Shown: one piece after another, positions 9,686 to 21,507 of the stretch
How the letters are laid out: every line of letters starts with the position of its first letter
How positions within the stretch are numbered: position 1 is the stretch's first letter
Source of the DNA: Isoetes taiwanensis
Taxonomy: Eukaryota; Streptophyta; Lycopodiopsida; Isoetales; Isoetaceae
Direction of reading: 5' to 3'
NCBI GenBank assembly: GCA_021234155.1
Contig: JAJEKV010000026.1
Coordinates: forward strand, 2,730,001 to 2,794,000
Length of the DNA stretch: 64,000 nucleotides
Notes under the pieces: generated by a model
Database searches by the model: none
Told to the model about the DNA's origin: nothing
Seen by the model: only the letters and a program-made list of their open reading frames with translations
Position numbers and translations under genes: made by a program

Positions 9686-12600
9686 TTACATTGTAATTAG
9701 CTCCACATTAAGTAAGTTCTTTTCCTCTAGACACTGGTTTAAATTGCCTTCTCGCAGGAATTCCACAGTCTGTCTACTCTGCAAGCACCTTCTTTCAAGG
9801 CTTTCTAGCTGCTGCTCAACTTGACGCATATTTGGTCTCCTGCTTGGAATATCATGACAGCACTGCCAGGCAATCCTCATCATCTCTAATATCTCTGGAA
9901 TTGAATCTGCATCTGCAATGCTGCTATCTACAGCCAATTTCTCTTCACCAGTCTTCATCAGACTTGAGATCCATGCAACCAGGTGTCCCCCAGATTTGCG
10001 TAGACCCCCATCAGCAGGTCTTTTCCCAGTAACAATTTCCAAGCAGACAACACCAAAACTGTAAACATCCCCTCTGTGAGTTGCTATACACTTGTGGTTG
10101 TACTCTGGTGGTATGTATCCCACTGTTCCTGCAACATCTGTCGTTACATGAGTCTCCCCTGCATCAACTAGCCTTGCTAGCCCAAAGTCGGCAACATGAG
10201 CTTCAAAATCCTCATCCAGTAAAATATTACTTACTTTGATATCCCTATGTATGATAGGTGGACAGCAATCATGGTGCAAGAAGCTTAAGCCTTGCGCTGC
10301 TCCTCTTGCTATCTTCAAACGTGTTGGCCAGTCAAGCGGCTTCATATTAGCCTCTCTGCAGTGTAGCCAACTATCCAGGCTACCATTTTTGAGAAACTTA
10401 TAAATGAGTATCCGATCAGTCTCATCAGAGCAGTAACCAAGCAGTGGTACTAGATTTTTATGTTTAATACGCCCGAGGGTATGGACCTCAGCACGAAATT
10501 CCCTTTCTCCTTGAATCCCATCTGCAGTCAACTTCTTAATAGCAACTGTACATCCTGTGTCTAGAACAGCTTTATATACTATACCAAAACCCCCATCCCC
10601 AAGAATGTTTGCCTGATTATAGTTATCTGTTGCAAGAGCCAATTCTTTTGGATTGATTTCTTCAGGAATGAGCCCACTGAATATGGCACTCTCATAAAAG
10701 CCCTGCTTTCTGCCATTGTTTTCAGGATTCGTAAAAAGCTTCTGCCGTCGGCGCACCACAAAAAAGAAAATAACCCAAAATATGCAGAAGCCTGCAATGC
10801 CACATAGAAAGATGTACAGTGGAAGGAGTTTGACAATCATGGAGCCAAATGGTTTGGACGCTGTTCTTGTTGCATTCCCAGGAGGAAAAGGAGGACTGCA
10901 ACTACCCAGAACACCACCACACAGGTTGTTTCCAGTATATGATGCTGCTCCAAATGTGTCAAACTGCTTAGTACTGGGAATATGTCCAGAGAGGTGATTA
11001 AAAGAAACATTAAAATATGAAAGAAAAGTAAGTTCAGCAAGCTCCCCTGGTATTTCACCAGTAAGATTGTTACAAGAAAGGTCCAAATGCAACAAACCAG
11101 TTGCATTCCCAAGTGCAGCAGGTATCTGACCAGATAAGCTATTGTTATTCAAATTTAGGACCTGCAAATTTTTCATACTTCCCAATGCATCAGGGATAGA
11201 TCCAGTCAACAAATTGTGCGACAAATCTATCATTGTGGGAGCTCTATTGCCAAAGATGTAAGTCAGCCCAGATCCCGTAACATATGCTGATGGAGTAGTA
11301 GAGTAGCCAGATTCATTTCTGAAAACTTTCAGATCAGAAAGCGCAGGAGGAATAGATCCACTGAACTGATTATATGAGAGATCTAAGAGCCTTAGGCTAC
11401 TTAAGCTGCCTATAAATTCTGGAATGGGCCCAGATAGTGATGTTTGTGGCAGAAACAGAAACTGTAGGGAAGAGAGACTAGCAAAGGTAGAAGGAATCGT
11501 ACCTTCAAAATAATTCTCCCCTAGGTCCAAGCCAATCAAATTTCCAAGCCTTCCCAAACTTTCTGGTATCTGACCTGTAATCTTGTTATTTGACAATGAC
11601 AACATTAGCAAGCGTGATAGATTTCCAATTTCTTCAGGGATGCTGCCATTAAATTGGTTGTTCTCTAACCAGAGAACACGCAGATTTTCACAATTTCCAA
11701 CTTCTTTGGGAATATTCCCTTCCAACTTGTTGTCGTTCAAGCCAAGTGTTTCAAGAAAACTGATATTAAAAATGCTAACTGGAGTAGATCCACTGAGATT
11801 GTTCGTATCTAGCCTGATTTCTTCAAGGGAGATGCAATTACCTATTGTCTCTGGTATGGAACCAGTGAATTTATTGTCATTAAGCATCAAAGACTTCAAA
11901 CTCTTCATACCTGCCAGATTTGGAATTGCTCCACTAATCTTGTTGTGAGGGAGGTATAGTACTTGTAGCCCTGGAAACATAGATGAGCCGAAATATGGAA
12001 GTTCCGTTAGATTATTGGATCCTGCACTTAAAATGGTGAGATTTGACAACTTCCCAAGCTCAGATGGTATGCCTCCACTAAAGTTGTTGGAAGAAACATC
12101 AATCTTGACCAACTCTGAGCATCGTGATAAATCTGATGGAATTTGCTCGTTCAGATGATTTTTGTACAAACTCAGATATTGTAGCTTGCTAAGGTTTCCA
12201 ATCTGTGGAAAAAGTGAGCCCCTCAAGTCATTCATGGAGAGATTCAATGTCACGAGATTTTGGAGATATGTGATTTCAAGCGGAATTTTTCCTTCCAACT
12301 TATTGTTACTTAGGTCCAATAAGCGTAGTTCTGTCAAGTTTCCAATCTCTAGTGGGATTTCTCCTGTCAACGAATTATTGGCCAGCCTTAGAAATGTTAG
12401 GGATTTCAGAGCAGATATATTTGCCAAAATTTGACCTGACAAGGTGTTGGAACTCAGATCCAGTTCGCTGAGACTAGTACAACCATTGAGCGCACTGAAA
12501 TGAAGTTCCCCAGAGAAGTTATTCATCGAAAGATTGAGATATACAAGAGAGGGCAAATCATTCCACAAAGGAAAGAGCCTCCCTCGCAAACCCAATCCTG

Positions 12601-12862
12601 ATAAATTCAACCCACTAATTTCATCCCCATCCCAGACAACTCTGTCCCATGAATTGGAGTTGTTGCTCGACCAATTAAGTAAGAACTGATTTTTTAGCTG
12701 TTTTCTGAAAGACTCAAGTACCTGCACGCTCTTATTTCTTCCAATTCGGCAAGGATCATCAGCCACAGGCCCTGCAGGTGCTGCACCGTCCACCATTAAA
12801 GCCACCAGCTTCATCAGAACAAAAGGCAAAACCCAACGGGCCAAACTGCGGCCGCTCGCCAT
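9686..12862 (-). CDS. Leucine-rich-repeat receptor-like protein kinase, subfamily X type (EMS1/PSKR-like), 1058 aa
   Basis: A single-exon gene for a plasma-membrane receptor kinase. A signal peptide covers about residues 1-27. A short N-terminal cap (CRIGRNK at 38) lacks the usual paired-Cys CxWxGVxC signature and reads WDRVVWDGD instead. About 22 plant-type leucine-rich repeats follow, interrupted by a small island at about 511-540, and a C-terminal cap with NNLCGG at 645-650. A single transmembrane helix spans about 674-702, followed by RRR. The cytoplasmic kinase has the P-loop GDGGFG (755-760), VAIKK (773-777), HRD (872-874), DFG (892-894) and GYIPPEY, so it is an RD kinase with all catalytic residues and is probably active. 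The family senses peptide or steroid ligands in development; the ligand here cannot be told. The island and kinase resemble PSKR, PSY1R and EMS1, which are similar in this region. The frame is intact, and the start is the first ATG, giving a good signal peptide. Confidence 0.93.
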   Translation of the reverse strand: MASGRSLARWVLPFVLMKLVALMVDGAAPAGPVADDPCRIGRNKSVQVLESFRKQLKNQFLLNWSSNNSNSWDRVVWDGDEISGLNLSGLGLRGRLFPLWNDLPSLVYLNLSMNNFSGELHFSALNGCTSLSELDLSSNTLSGQILANISALKSLTFLRLANNSLTGEIPLEIGNLTELRLLDLSNNKLEGKIPLEITYLQNLVTLNLSMNDLRGSLFPQIGNLSKLQYLSLYKNHLNEQIPSDLSRCSELVKIDVSSNNFSGGIPSELGKLSNLTILSAGSNNLTELPYFGSSMFPGLQVLYLPHNKISGAIPNLAGMKSLKSLMLNDNKFTGSIPETIGNCISLEEIRLDTNNLSGSTPVSIFNISFLETLGLNDNKLEGNIPKEVGNCENLRVLWLENNQFNGSIPEEIGNLSRLLMLSLSNNKITGQIPESLGRLGNLIGLDLGENYFEGTIPSTFASLSSLQFLFLPQTSLSGPIPEFIGSLSSLRLLDLSYNQFSGSIPPALSDLKVFRNESGYSTTPSAYVTGSGLTYIFGNRAPTMIDLSHNLLTGSIPDALGSMKNLQVLNLNNNSLSGQIPAALGNATGLLHLDLSCNNLTGEIPGELAELTFLSYFNVSFNHLSGHIPSTKQFDTFGAASYTGNNLCGGVLGSCSPPFPPGNATRTASKPFGSMIVKLLPLYIFLCGIAGFCIFWVIFFFVVRRRQKLFTNPENNGRKQGFYESAIFSGLIPEEINPKELALATDNYNQANILGDGGFGIVYKAVLDTGCTVAIKKLTADGIQGEREFRAEVHTLGRIKHKNLVPLLGYCSDETDRILIYKFLKNGSLDSWLHCREANMKPLDWPTRLKIARGAAQGLSFLHHDCCPPIIHRDIKVSNILLDEDFEAHVADFGLARLVDAGETHVTTDVAGTVGYIPPEYNHKCIATHRGDVYSFGVVCLEIVTGKRPADGGLRKSGGHLVAWISSLMKTGEEKLAVDSSIADADSIPEILEMMRIAWQCCHDIPSRRPNMRQVEQQLESLERRCLQSRQTVEFLREGNLNQCLEEKNLLNVELITM

Positions 12863-15800
12863 AGCCAGGGTACATGATACTCCAAGGCAATCAAATATGC
12901 AAATGGGGTGCTATATCGGCTCAAATTGATCAATGAGAGGATCTGGTGAAAGGGCGGAAAGCAAGCAACAGACCCAAAGCAATGCGAAAGAGAATGGAAA
13001 GAAATGGATGGGCAGATACGGCACCGCCGGAGAAGAAGAGTGTGGTTTGGAGAAAGGGGTTCAAGTAAGGCAGGCTAAAAGAAAGGAAGGTCAAATGTGC
13101 AAATAAATGATTAAATCGTTTTTTATTTTTCCGGTTTTATTTTATTGCCCTTTTTCAAAGTTTAATGGTTGGAATACGTGTATCACATGAAGCTACGTAA
13201 CTTAGAAAAATAGTTGAAATTTTTGTTGGGGGACTCCAAGACAAGTTGTCTCTAGTTGTTTATTATTTGCCCCTTGTTTGTCATGATCTTTTCATTATCT
13301 TATTGCCGATCCGATCTTCCCGCATATGCAAGCACTAATCTCGCGTTGATGCTACGCCTTTCATGCTGATTTTCTCATCTACCATGTTGCTTCAGGACCA
13401 TTTTTCCATCAATCCTGTTGCTTCATGACCACCTTCATAGCTGTTTTCAATCTTGCAGCATGTTCTCACTGGATCTTCTTTGGCGCATCTCTATCTGTGG
13501 ACCATGACATGACCTGTGGACTAAAGACCCTAGGTCCCAGCAATGTAACCCCTATAGTGCTCGCTTTTATTCTGTCAATCTGCACTAGAACACTATGCAG
13601 TGTCATACAAAAGTGCAAATGGGTGATATTTTCCTATTTCATAAGGTCAATTTGTTGACAGATGCAACTGTGTCTTTATTGTGGGGCTTCCTGATATTGT
13701 TCAAACGGATGTATCCTAGACCCCTCTTTTACAAAGGTCCATGATCAGTACAAATGTGGCATCCAAACATATGTGTCTTTGATGCCCACTGTATGAATGG
13801 GACATCAATCTCTGGTTTGACCAAGCCCTGAAAGGTACTTGTTTATAAATTATTTGGCCTTCTTTTCAGTGGCACGACGATGATGCAATCAATTGTTTTC
13901 TTTTGCTTGTCTAGATCCATCCCAAACCTAGCCTAATAAATTGTTTTTGTTACTCATTTCAAAGTTTTATTGACCAAAAGTGGGACCACTATTTCCTTCA
14001 GCAATAAGCACATGACTTTCAACTAGCATATATGTTGAAAATATGATTTGATGACATAATGTTGGAGTGCTTCAATGTCAATGTTTCCAATTAGATAAAT
14101 AAAGTTCAAAAGACTTCTTTAAGGAATCTTTGGACACTTAATGTAGAATATGAAATTACCTTGAACTTACGCGACAATGACAAATGTCTATGTTTCAATA
14201 TTTCTTCAAAGATGTTGTTTCGATATAAGTTAGGAATTACTTTCATTCTATATTTTCCAATAGTGATCGTTTTATAGGCCTTTTGGCCTTCCTGGGCAAT
14301 AAAATTTAATTCTATCTATTTTAAGGAGATTAAACTTCTAAACTATGTTCACCACTAAGTAACATATGTTCTGCCCCTTTGCAACGTGGTTTTGTGCCAC
14401 CCACGTTTTGTATGGGGTGCTATGCTTTTAGAAATGTTGGCTCAACCAATACAATGACCAATAGAGCATTTTTCTAATGTTCAATTCACTATTGTAGGTT
14501 TGGCCACACCTATAGAATCATGTTGATATCGTGTGTGTGCATCTTTATAACCAATTTAACTCAACATGTGTATGTCGGTGTATTCGGTCGGAAGCTTTTG
14601 CTCATCATCAGAGGATGGCAAAAATTATAGATGCAATTGCAGCAAAAATAAGCCTTGCTAAGGAATGGGGCCGGTCGCCCCCTGTATACAACTGCGAATC
14701 GTACAACAATGGGTGCCTTGTGCCTTGGCAGATCCAGGGCCTAGCTTGTGGCACATATTAAGATCTTGGAGGAGGAAAAATCAACATACAAAGATTAATG
14801 TAGGTCTTCAGTGGTTTCGTGTGGGAGACACATGACATCGGCCATGTCTTCAGGTCAATTGGTCTTTGTGGACAATTGGTCTATTGTTGTGAAAGAGATA
14901 TGTCTTTCTTCTAAAATACGAGCTACCACTTGTTGATGATTTTTCCATCACTTTTGTGAGCAATGTATGTCAATCAAAGCGATTCTAGAATTGGGCTCAA
15001 ATGATAGATAGGCTTCTCATTCATCTCAGCAAATTTTTCTTCAACGGTGGATAGTGAGTAGTCGCACACTTGTGAAAGTTCACAGAAAAGAAAAATTATG
15101 GGGAATATCCAACTATACAACTTGGACCCAAAAATACAATGCTAACTGAAGTAGGTTTGTGTACTTGTCGAAAGCTTATCACCGAGATTTAAAACCCCCC
15201 CTTTTAGGTTTTCGACGAAAAACTCTAGTGATAAGCCCTTGGCAAGGGGCACGAACAAATGTAAGTCTAAGAACTACACCAAAAAAAAAACCCACGAATG
15301 AAGAAGTTGAAGCTGCTGCTACTTTCCATCCCATGCCTACACATCATCAACACTAAAACATAACGTGAAAAACAAACCTCCCAAAGTGGAGGGGTTGATC
15401 ATGCATGCCACGCGACAAAAAGAGCCTCTTCAAATAGAGGAACATGCAATAATTATATTAAACATTGAAATGAGGAAGGGGGGGGGAGGGGGTCCAAAGA
15501 ATGACAATAAGGTACTACTTAGAGAGACGAGGAAGCACCGATGAGATGTTGATGAAGAATGTTGCCTTAAGTAGTGATCTCCTTACACACTAGAGACCCA
15601 AAAAAATGCATGCGAGATATGCATGCTCGCCCATTTTGGAATCCTCTTAATAGTGCTTTGTCCAGCCAATGTATATTTTTAGTATCTTGCACAAATACGC
15701 GACCATTTGTGATTGATTTGGAAACATTGCAGGACCACATCTTTGTGGCATCTACTTCTCTTTTCATGACATACTTTTTGTTGCCTAAGCTTATAAGTGT

Positions 15801-16055
15801 TGCTTCTTGGGGTCAGATGCAAGGCATTGCATTTGGATCCATTATCTCCAGATTGTATCTCACGGATAGCCTTCTCTCGTGATGTAAGTGTATGGTGCTT
15901 GAGGTGCTTGTGTAGAAACCACTAAGTGCAAGCATGTATTTTTGGGTTGCCCGAAGGAAACCCTTAGAGAGGTGAGTTGATTAGATACTATTGAGATTTG
16001 CTAATCGAGCGAATGAAATTAGGAATTTCCTCGCATCCAACAGCTGAGATCAAAG
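12863..16055. other. Long spacer upstream of the receptor kinase
   Basis: The first 250 bases are probably the promoter and 5' leader of the minus-strand kinase. The rest has no gene I can support. ORFs at 13425-13658 and 14531-14761 lack any recognised domain. A small imperfect inverted repeat with ends CTTATCAC and GTGATAAG lies at 15177-15236, and a G-run tract at 15478-15491. Confidence 0.5.
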
Positions 16056-16059
16056 TTTT

Positions 16060-17165
16060 CTCTGCAATATGTAGCAAAATAACACGGGGTTCCAGGGGGA
16101 TTTGATATGGATCTAAAAATAAAAATTCCTGAAACTATAGATTGTATATGCCTAAAACAATCGAGCTCCCGTATTTCATATTCTAAAATCTTAGGCAAAG
16201 TCGTATAGAGGTTCAATATTCCCTCAAAACCATAGGCGAAATCGTATTTCATATTTCAAAATCATAGGCCCCTCCAATCATAAATGACTATAAGCGAAAT
16301 AAGAGGTGCCTAAGGGCCCCAAGATACAATCTGGATCGTAGGATCGACGAATCCGACGACTGTGGTAGTCCAGCTAGCACCTCGTTTAGAATATGTAGCA
16401 ACATAAAAATAGGGGTTTCCAAAGGGATTTGATATAGATGTAAAAATAAAAATTCCTGAAACTATAGACCATATATTCCTAAAACAATCGAACAAGTTGT
16501 TATTAGAAAAAATATAGATTCAAGATAAAAAATAATTGTATTAGCTCACTAGGTATATTGGTTAAAGTAGTCTTAGTTAGGACATTGAATTATTTTGGTA
16601 GAGGTTCGAGCTCCCATATTTCATATTTTAAAATCTTAGGGAAAGTCATATAGAGGTTCGATATTCCCTCAAAACCTTAGGCGAAATCGTATTTCATATT
16701 TCAAAATCATAGGCGCCTCCAATCCTAAATGACTATAAGCGAAATGAGATGTGCCTAGGGACCCCCAAGATACGATCTGGGTCATAGGATCGACGAATCC
16801 GACGACTGTGGTAGTCCAGCTTGCACCTCGTTTAGAATATGTAGCAAAATAATAATAGGGGATTCCAGGGGGATTTGATATAGATGTAAAAATAAAAATT
16901 CCTGAAGCCATAACAATCGAACCAGCATAGACTCAAGATAAAAAATCATTTTTATTAGCTCACTGGGTATATTGGTTAAAGTAGTCTTAGTTAGGACATT
17001 AGATTATTTTGGTAGAGGTTTGAGCTCCCGTGTTTCATATTCTAAAATCTTAGGCAAAGTCGTATAGAGGTTTGATATTCCCTCAAAACCTTAGGTGAAA
17101 CCGTATTTCATATTTCAAAATCATCGGCGCCTCCAATCATAAATGACTATAAGCGTAACGAGAGG
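16060..17165 (+). repeat. Tandem copies of the 440-bp dispersed repeat with tRNA-like boxes
   Basis: Three partial units repeat GGCGAAATCGTATTTCATATTT, the CTGTGGTAGTCCAGC block and the AAAATTCCTGAA block. They are the reverse complement of the arrays at 44.9-46.4 and 56.7-58.1 kb. Inside each longer unit is a stretch with a pol III-like A box (TAGCTCACTAGG, 16542) and B box (GGTTCGAGCTC, 16603), about 50 bases apart. This suggests a tRNA-derived SINE ancestor, seen here in the sense orientation. Confidence 0.75.
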
Positions 17166-19075
17166 TACTGTGATCAGAGTGCACCTCGTTCTGCATTATG
17201 TGAGTTAATAGATAATTTGGTTCCCATTGGTTATCATGATAGGACGTTACGGCACCATCCGACTGTCTGATCCGTGCTCTGGCTTTTGTAATACACCACA
17301 CTAAGATTATCATCATCTTATTTGTTAATCTCCTCCAATCATAGATAATGATAATAGAGAAGCTAATTCTATGTTTGATGGTGCACTATGATTGGCATGA
17401 CAAATAGAGTAGATATTCCTAATGCCACTTGCTTCAAGCTTATTTCTTAAAGAAAAGCATTTTAAAAGAATCGGGAATGCTAAATAACAATGTTAATGCT
17501 AGACAACAAAATTGTAGCTACGCATTTGTAGCTTTGATAAAGTGGAGACATATCTAAGGTGCATCATTGACTTGGCTCGTTCTTCATTTTCATCATTGGC
17601 TTTCAAAGCAATTTGGAGTATCAATAATATAAGCACTTTAGAATTGAAAATGGGAATTAGATAATTCTAAATTTGTGATGAAAAAATCTCTTGGGTCCAT
17701 CATTTCGTTCTTGCTCCATAGCTAAGACGCTGCAAGTCACTTTTTAAGGTGTGCATACCCCGGGGGTCTCACCTAGGTATATGGGGATACCTCATCTGTG
17801 TGCAAGGGGTCACAAGAAAAACCCCTGTATAGAATTTTTAGAGGTGGAAAACCCCTACATACGTAAATAGGAGAAACCAATTTCCATGCCCGCTTCCATA
17901 GATGTACTTACGAACTATCTTAATTTTTACATACCCCTACTCAATCTTGTACTCGAGTTTGTGCACCCTAGCCTTATTTAGAAAAAGGATGGTGTCGAAG
18001 GAGAGAGAAGAAATATGTGGTTGAGGAGTTATATTAGAGCCGAGCATTATCATCTTCCATAACTTAAGTTGAAAATATGCAAAACAACAATAATGCCCAT
18101 TTGAGTGTCTTTTGGTGGGACCTCCCCATTTGAGTCTTGGTACCTTGCAATCTATACCATTTAGATGCTTGCAATCGTAGGAGGATATAGCATTCTAGCA
18201 TACCTAAACAATAACCTACTCTTATGGAAACATGTAAAAAGGCATACGTTATGCCTTCGGTTTTCTACCAAAAGTTATTTGAAGAGGTCCACAACTTGTT
18301 GTATCTCTAAACTATCTACTTTTGGGAGATGATGGTGGATAATGGTGTTACCAAAATTAAAAACTAGATTATTTTGACTGGAGGAATACAGTGGGATAGA
18401 AATTGTACTATTTAGAGGCAGACAAAGAGAACGCAACATGGTATTTAATATGGACATAAAGAGTGCGATGCATTAAATGTATACATTTGTTTAAATATAA
18501 TAGCTAAATTGCTTATTGAGCCCAAGACCTATATTATCAGTATTGATTTAAGTTGAAAGCATAGCAAGTATAAAACCCCCAAATGTTTAATGACATGATG
18601 CAAAAGATAATGGATGTTTTGACATTGATTTGGACAAAGTTCCCTTTTCTTTATATGCTAGAAGTTTTTAGGAATCACCGTTTGGCCACCTTCTAGAACC
18701 TATAGCCATTTCACATTCCCAGATCCAGATGAAAATATGAAAAGCCAAAAACGACCTGCAACTTTGCTGCGTGTTTCTTATCTCTTATTCTGCTAAATAA
18801 TAAAAGGATAAATTGCATCCTTACTGATTCACAGAAATGTACATATACGACAAAAGAAGTCCAGCGCTCTTGTAGGCATAGTCAAAGGCTTCTACAAAAC
18901 TGCTTAAGAAATATATAGTCTGTGAAAGTGTAGAAAACAACTTGCTTAGAAAGTAGAAAATGTGTTTGTTCAATCAAATAACGACCACATACTATTCATA
19001 TGGCCAAATTGAGTTGGTAACTCTAAGAATCTAACTTTATTTTGTACGAAGACCCTAAAGACAATAAATGGTGCT
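17166..19075. other. Non-coding spacer
   Basis: No gene recognised on either strand. AT-rich, with many stops and no conserved motif that I can support. Confidence 0.5.
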
Positions 19076-19905
19076 AACTTATTAATACTGTAAGTCTAAT
19101 TGCACAAACACAACATACCCTTTTTGGTGCAGCAATATCTCAGAACTTGTTTATTGGCTACTTTCAAATTGTTAGCAAATGCCTTCTGCCCATATCACTG
19201 CAACGGAAACGACATATACCATTTTCAAATATGAGTGCAACAAAATAAACAGCATCAATGAAAACTCCAAAAATAAATAGTCCTAACTTATTAATACTGT
19301 AAGTCTGATTGCATAAACATGACACATACTGTAACAAACCCATGTGAGACCGCTCGAGTAGATCTGGGTGTCGCGTTCCCGAGACACCGGCATAAATGGA
19401 TAGAAGCGACTACTCATAAACATCTCGACGGTTTTGTCCAGTTGGTTAAGGGCATGTCGATTAGGAACATTACATTTGGTATCAGAGCAAGGTTTGAGTT
19501 CGAGTCTCCATGGGGGCAAGTATGACCCGGAATACCGTTAGACAGTAGGTCATGACTTGGTAGTGGTCTACAGTTTGTGATGCTCGAGGACGAGCACAGT
19601 TCTAGTGGGAGAGATCGTAATAGACCCATGGGAGATCGCACGAGTAGATCTGGGTGTCGCGTTCCCGAGACACCGGCATAAATGGGTAGAAGTGACTACT
19701 CATAAACGTCTAGACGGTTTTGCCCAGTTAGTTAAGGGCATGTCGGTTAGGAACGTTACATATAACTTCTTGGTGCTGCAATATATCAAAACTTGTTCTT
19801 TGGCTACCTTCAAATTGTTAATAAATGCCTTCTGCACAGACCACTACCCAGGGAATATGTACCATCTTCAAATTTGAAAGCAACAATATAAATAGCATCA
19901 AATGC
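19076..19905. repeat. Tandem duplication of about 208 bp, second copy interrupted by a TRIM
   Basis: Bases 19076-19283 are repeated at 19284-19905 once the insertion at 19330-19760 is removed. Shared words include TTATTAATACTGTAAGTCT, TTTCAAATTGTTA and AAATGCCTTCTGC. Copy 1 preserves the uninterrupted sequence and so acts as an empty-site reference. Confidence 0.75.
19330..19760 (+). mobile_element. TRIM: miniature LTR retrotransposon, 431 bp
   Basis: Two direct repeats of 145 bases (19330-19474 and 19616-19760) differ at a small number of positions. The first starts TGTAAC and ends TTACA. Three bases after the first repeat is TGGTATCAGAGC (19477-19488), the plant initiator-Met-tRNA primer-binding site. 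A purine-rich AGTGGGAGAGA (about 19604-19614) precedes the second repeat. Only about 141 bases lie between the repeats and they encode nothing. This is the structure of a terminal-repeat retrotransposon in miniature, mobilised in trans. The target duplication is not clean. Confidence 0.85.
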
Positions 19906-21507
19906 GTCTTTAAATCTGTATGGAATTTCACTTATTTTCCATTTACCTCAAACTTATTTTTCAACCTTGTTGTGTGGTAAGATAGCCTTGCCTTGAACCA
20001 CTCAAAAACTTACAAAAACTTGTTGTAGCTACAAACAAAAGGATAACAAAAGGTAGATGGTATTCAAAACATGGGTTCAAAACAATCCAAACAAAGTTAC
20101 AGCAATACACATGTCCAGCCTGCTTTGGTAGAGGAAGTATAAAATGTCAAAGCCCTGCTTTTGTTAAGCATGCAATAGTGAGCATCTCAAGCATGCTGCA
20201 CAAAAGAAAAGCTGAAGCATTTATAAAATGCTCTTAATAGAAAATTACCTCTTCTGCTATAGGAAGAACTCGATTCATATTTGAGAACTTCGCAAGCAAG
20301 GATCTCTAGAACACTTTAAAATACCTTTCTATTCTGGAATGATACACTACGCCCTTCATAATAAGCACGTCCTGGATGTATTAGACAGTAAGAACAAAAA
20401 CCATGAGAGAGTGAAATAGATACCTCTATAGCTTGAAGGAATTGATCTCCATTGCTCTATTTTTAGACAATAGAGTACTCTACAGGATGCTCAAAAATAA
20501 GACTAGTATGGTAAACAGAACGACTAACATGTGACAAAAGAAAGAGCTTTGCGAAGTAACATCTAACCAGAGAGAGCAAACTTAATAGAAAGTATTCAAA
20601 AAAAACCTCCAGATATTTCAGAAGACGGAATGAGAATAAACAAAGGGGTCCCTTTTGTTTAAGCAAAAAAGTGCCAGCTGAACCTGAGCAAATCATCACT
20701 TATGCATCTTGCTTAGCTTGCAGCAAAGAAAACCCCAGAACATAATGCCAAAATATCTACTTCTTTCTTTGCTGTTTGCTAGCACCAGCTTGTTGCAGGA
20801 CATCGATTCTTTAGAAGATAGACCCTCGAAAGCCATATCTTGGCGCCTCGGAGACATATCTATGATGCCTCGGATCTTCAAGAGGAATGCCTAACATATG
20901 ATACGAGTTTCGTGTTCCCACCCATCTTCCCCTTCTTGACCACCATGGCAAAATGGTGGTGCAGACGTATTTGCCTTCGTCCGTATACGAACGTTTTGAA
21001 ATTAAAAAAAAAAAACCCTAACCAATCACTGTGTTAAATAATACGGATGAAATATGGTGAAACCCCCAAGGTGCATGCATTGTTGCTTATACATTCGAAT
21101 AGAGCCATAGACTTTAACCATACAATTTAACAGTATGAAACAATATTAAGCACGAATTCATTACTTTGAGAATTTTGGATTTCTCAATTGACTTGAAATA
21201 GGTTGCGGTGGTTGTATAAGTCGTTAAAAGTTCTCCATAAAGACCTCATTGGTCAAGCAAAGACATGTAAAAACAGTTCAACAAATCGCCACTACGATCT
21301 TTTTGATTATAGAAGACCAATATATGAATTTTTTAAGGCATAATTATACAATTGAATATTGTAATTGTCATTCTTTTTTTGACATGGTTGGCTCCCAAAG
21401 ATCGCCACTGCGAAATTAAAACTAAAATTGAGTGCATAATGGGCTCTTGCATGCACATTAACTTGTTTGTCATTCTACATTAATATAAATTATTTAGCAA
21501 TAATAAA
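19906..21507. other. Non-coding spacer
   Basis: No gene supported. Short ORFs at 20463-20894 overlap on both strands and show no domain. Confidence 0.5.
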
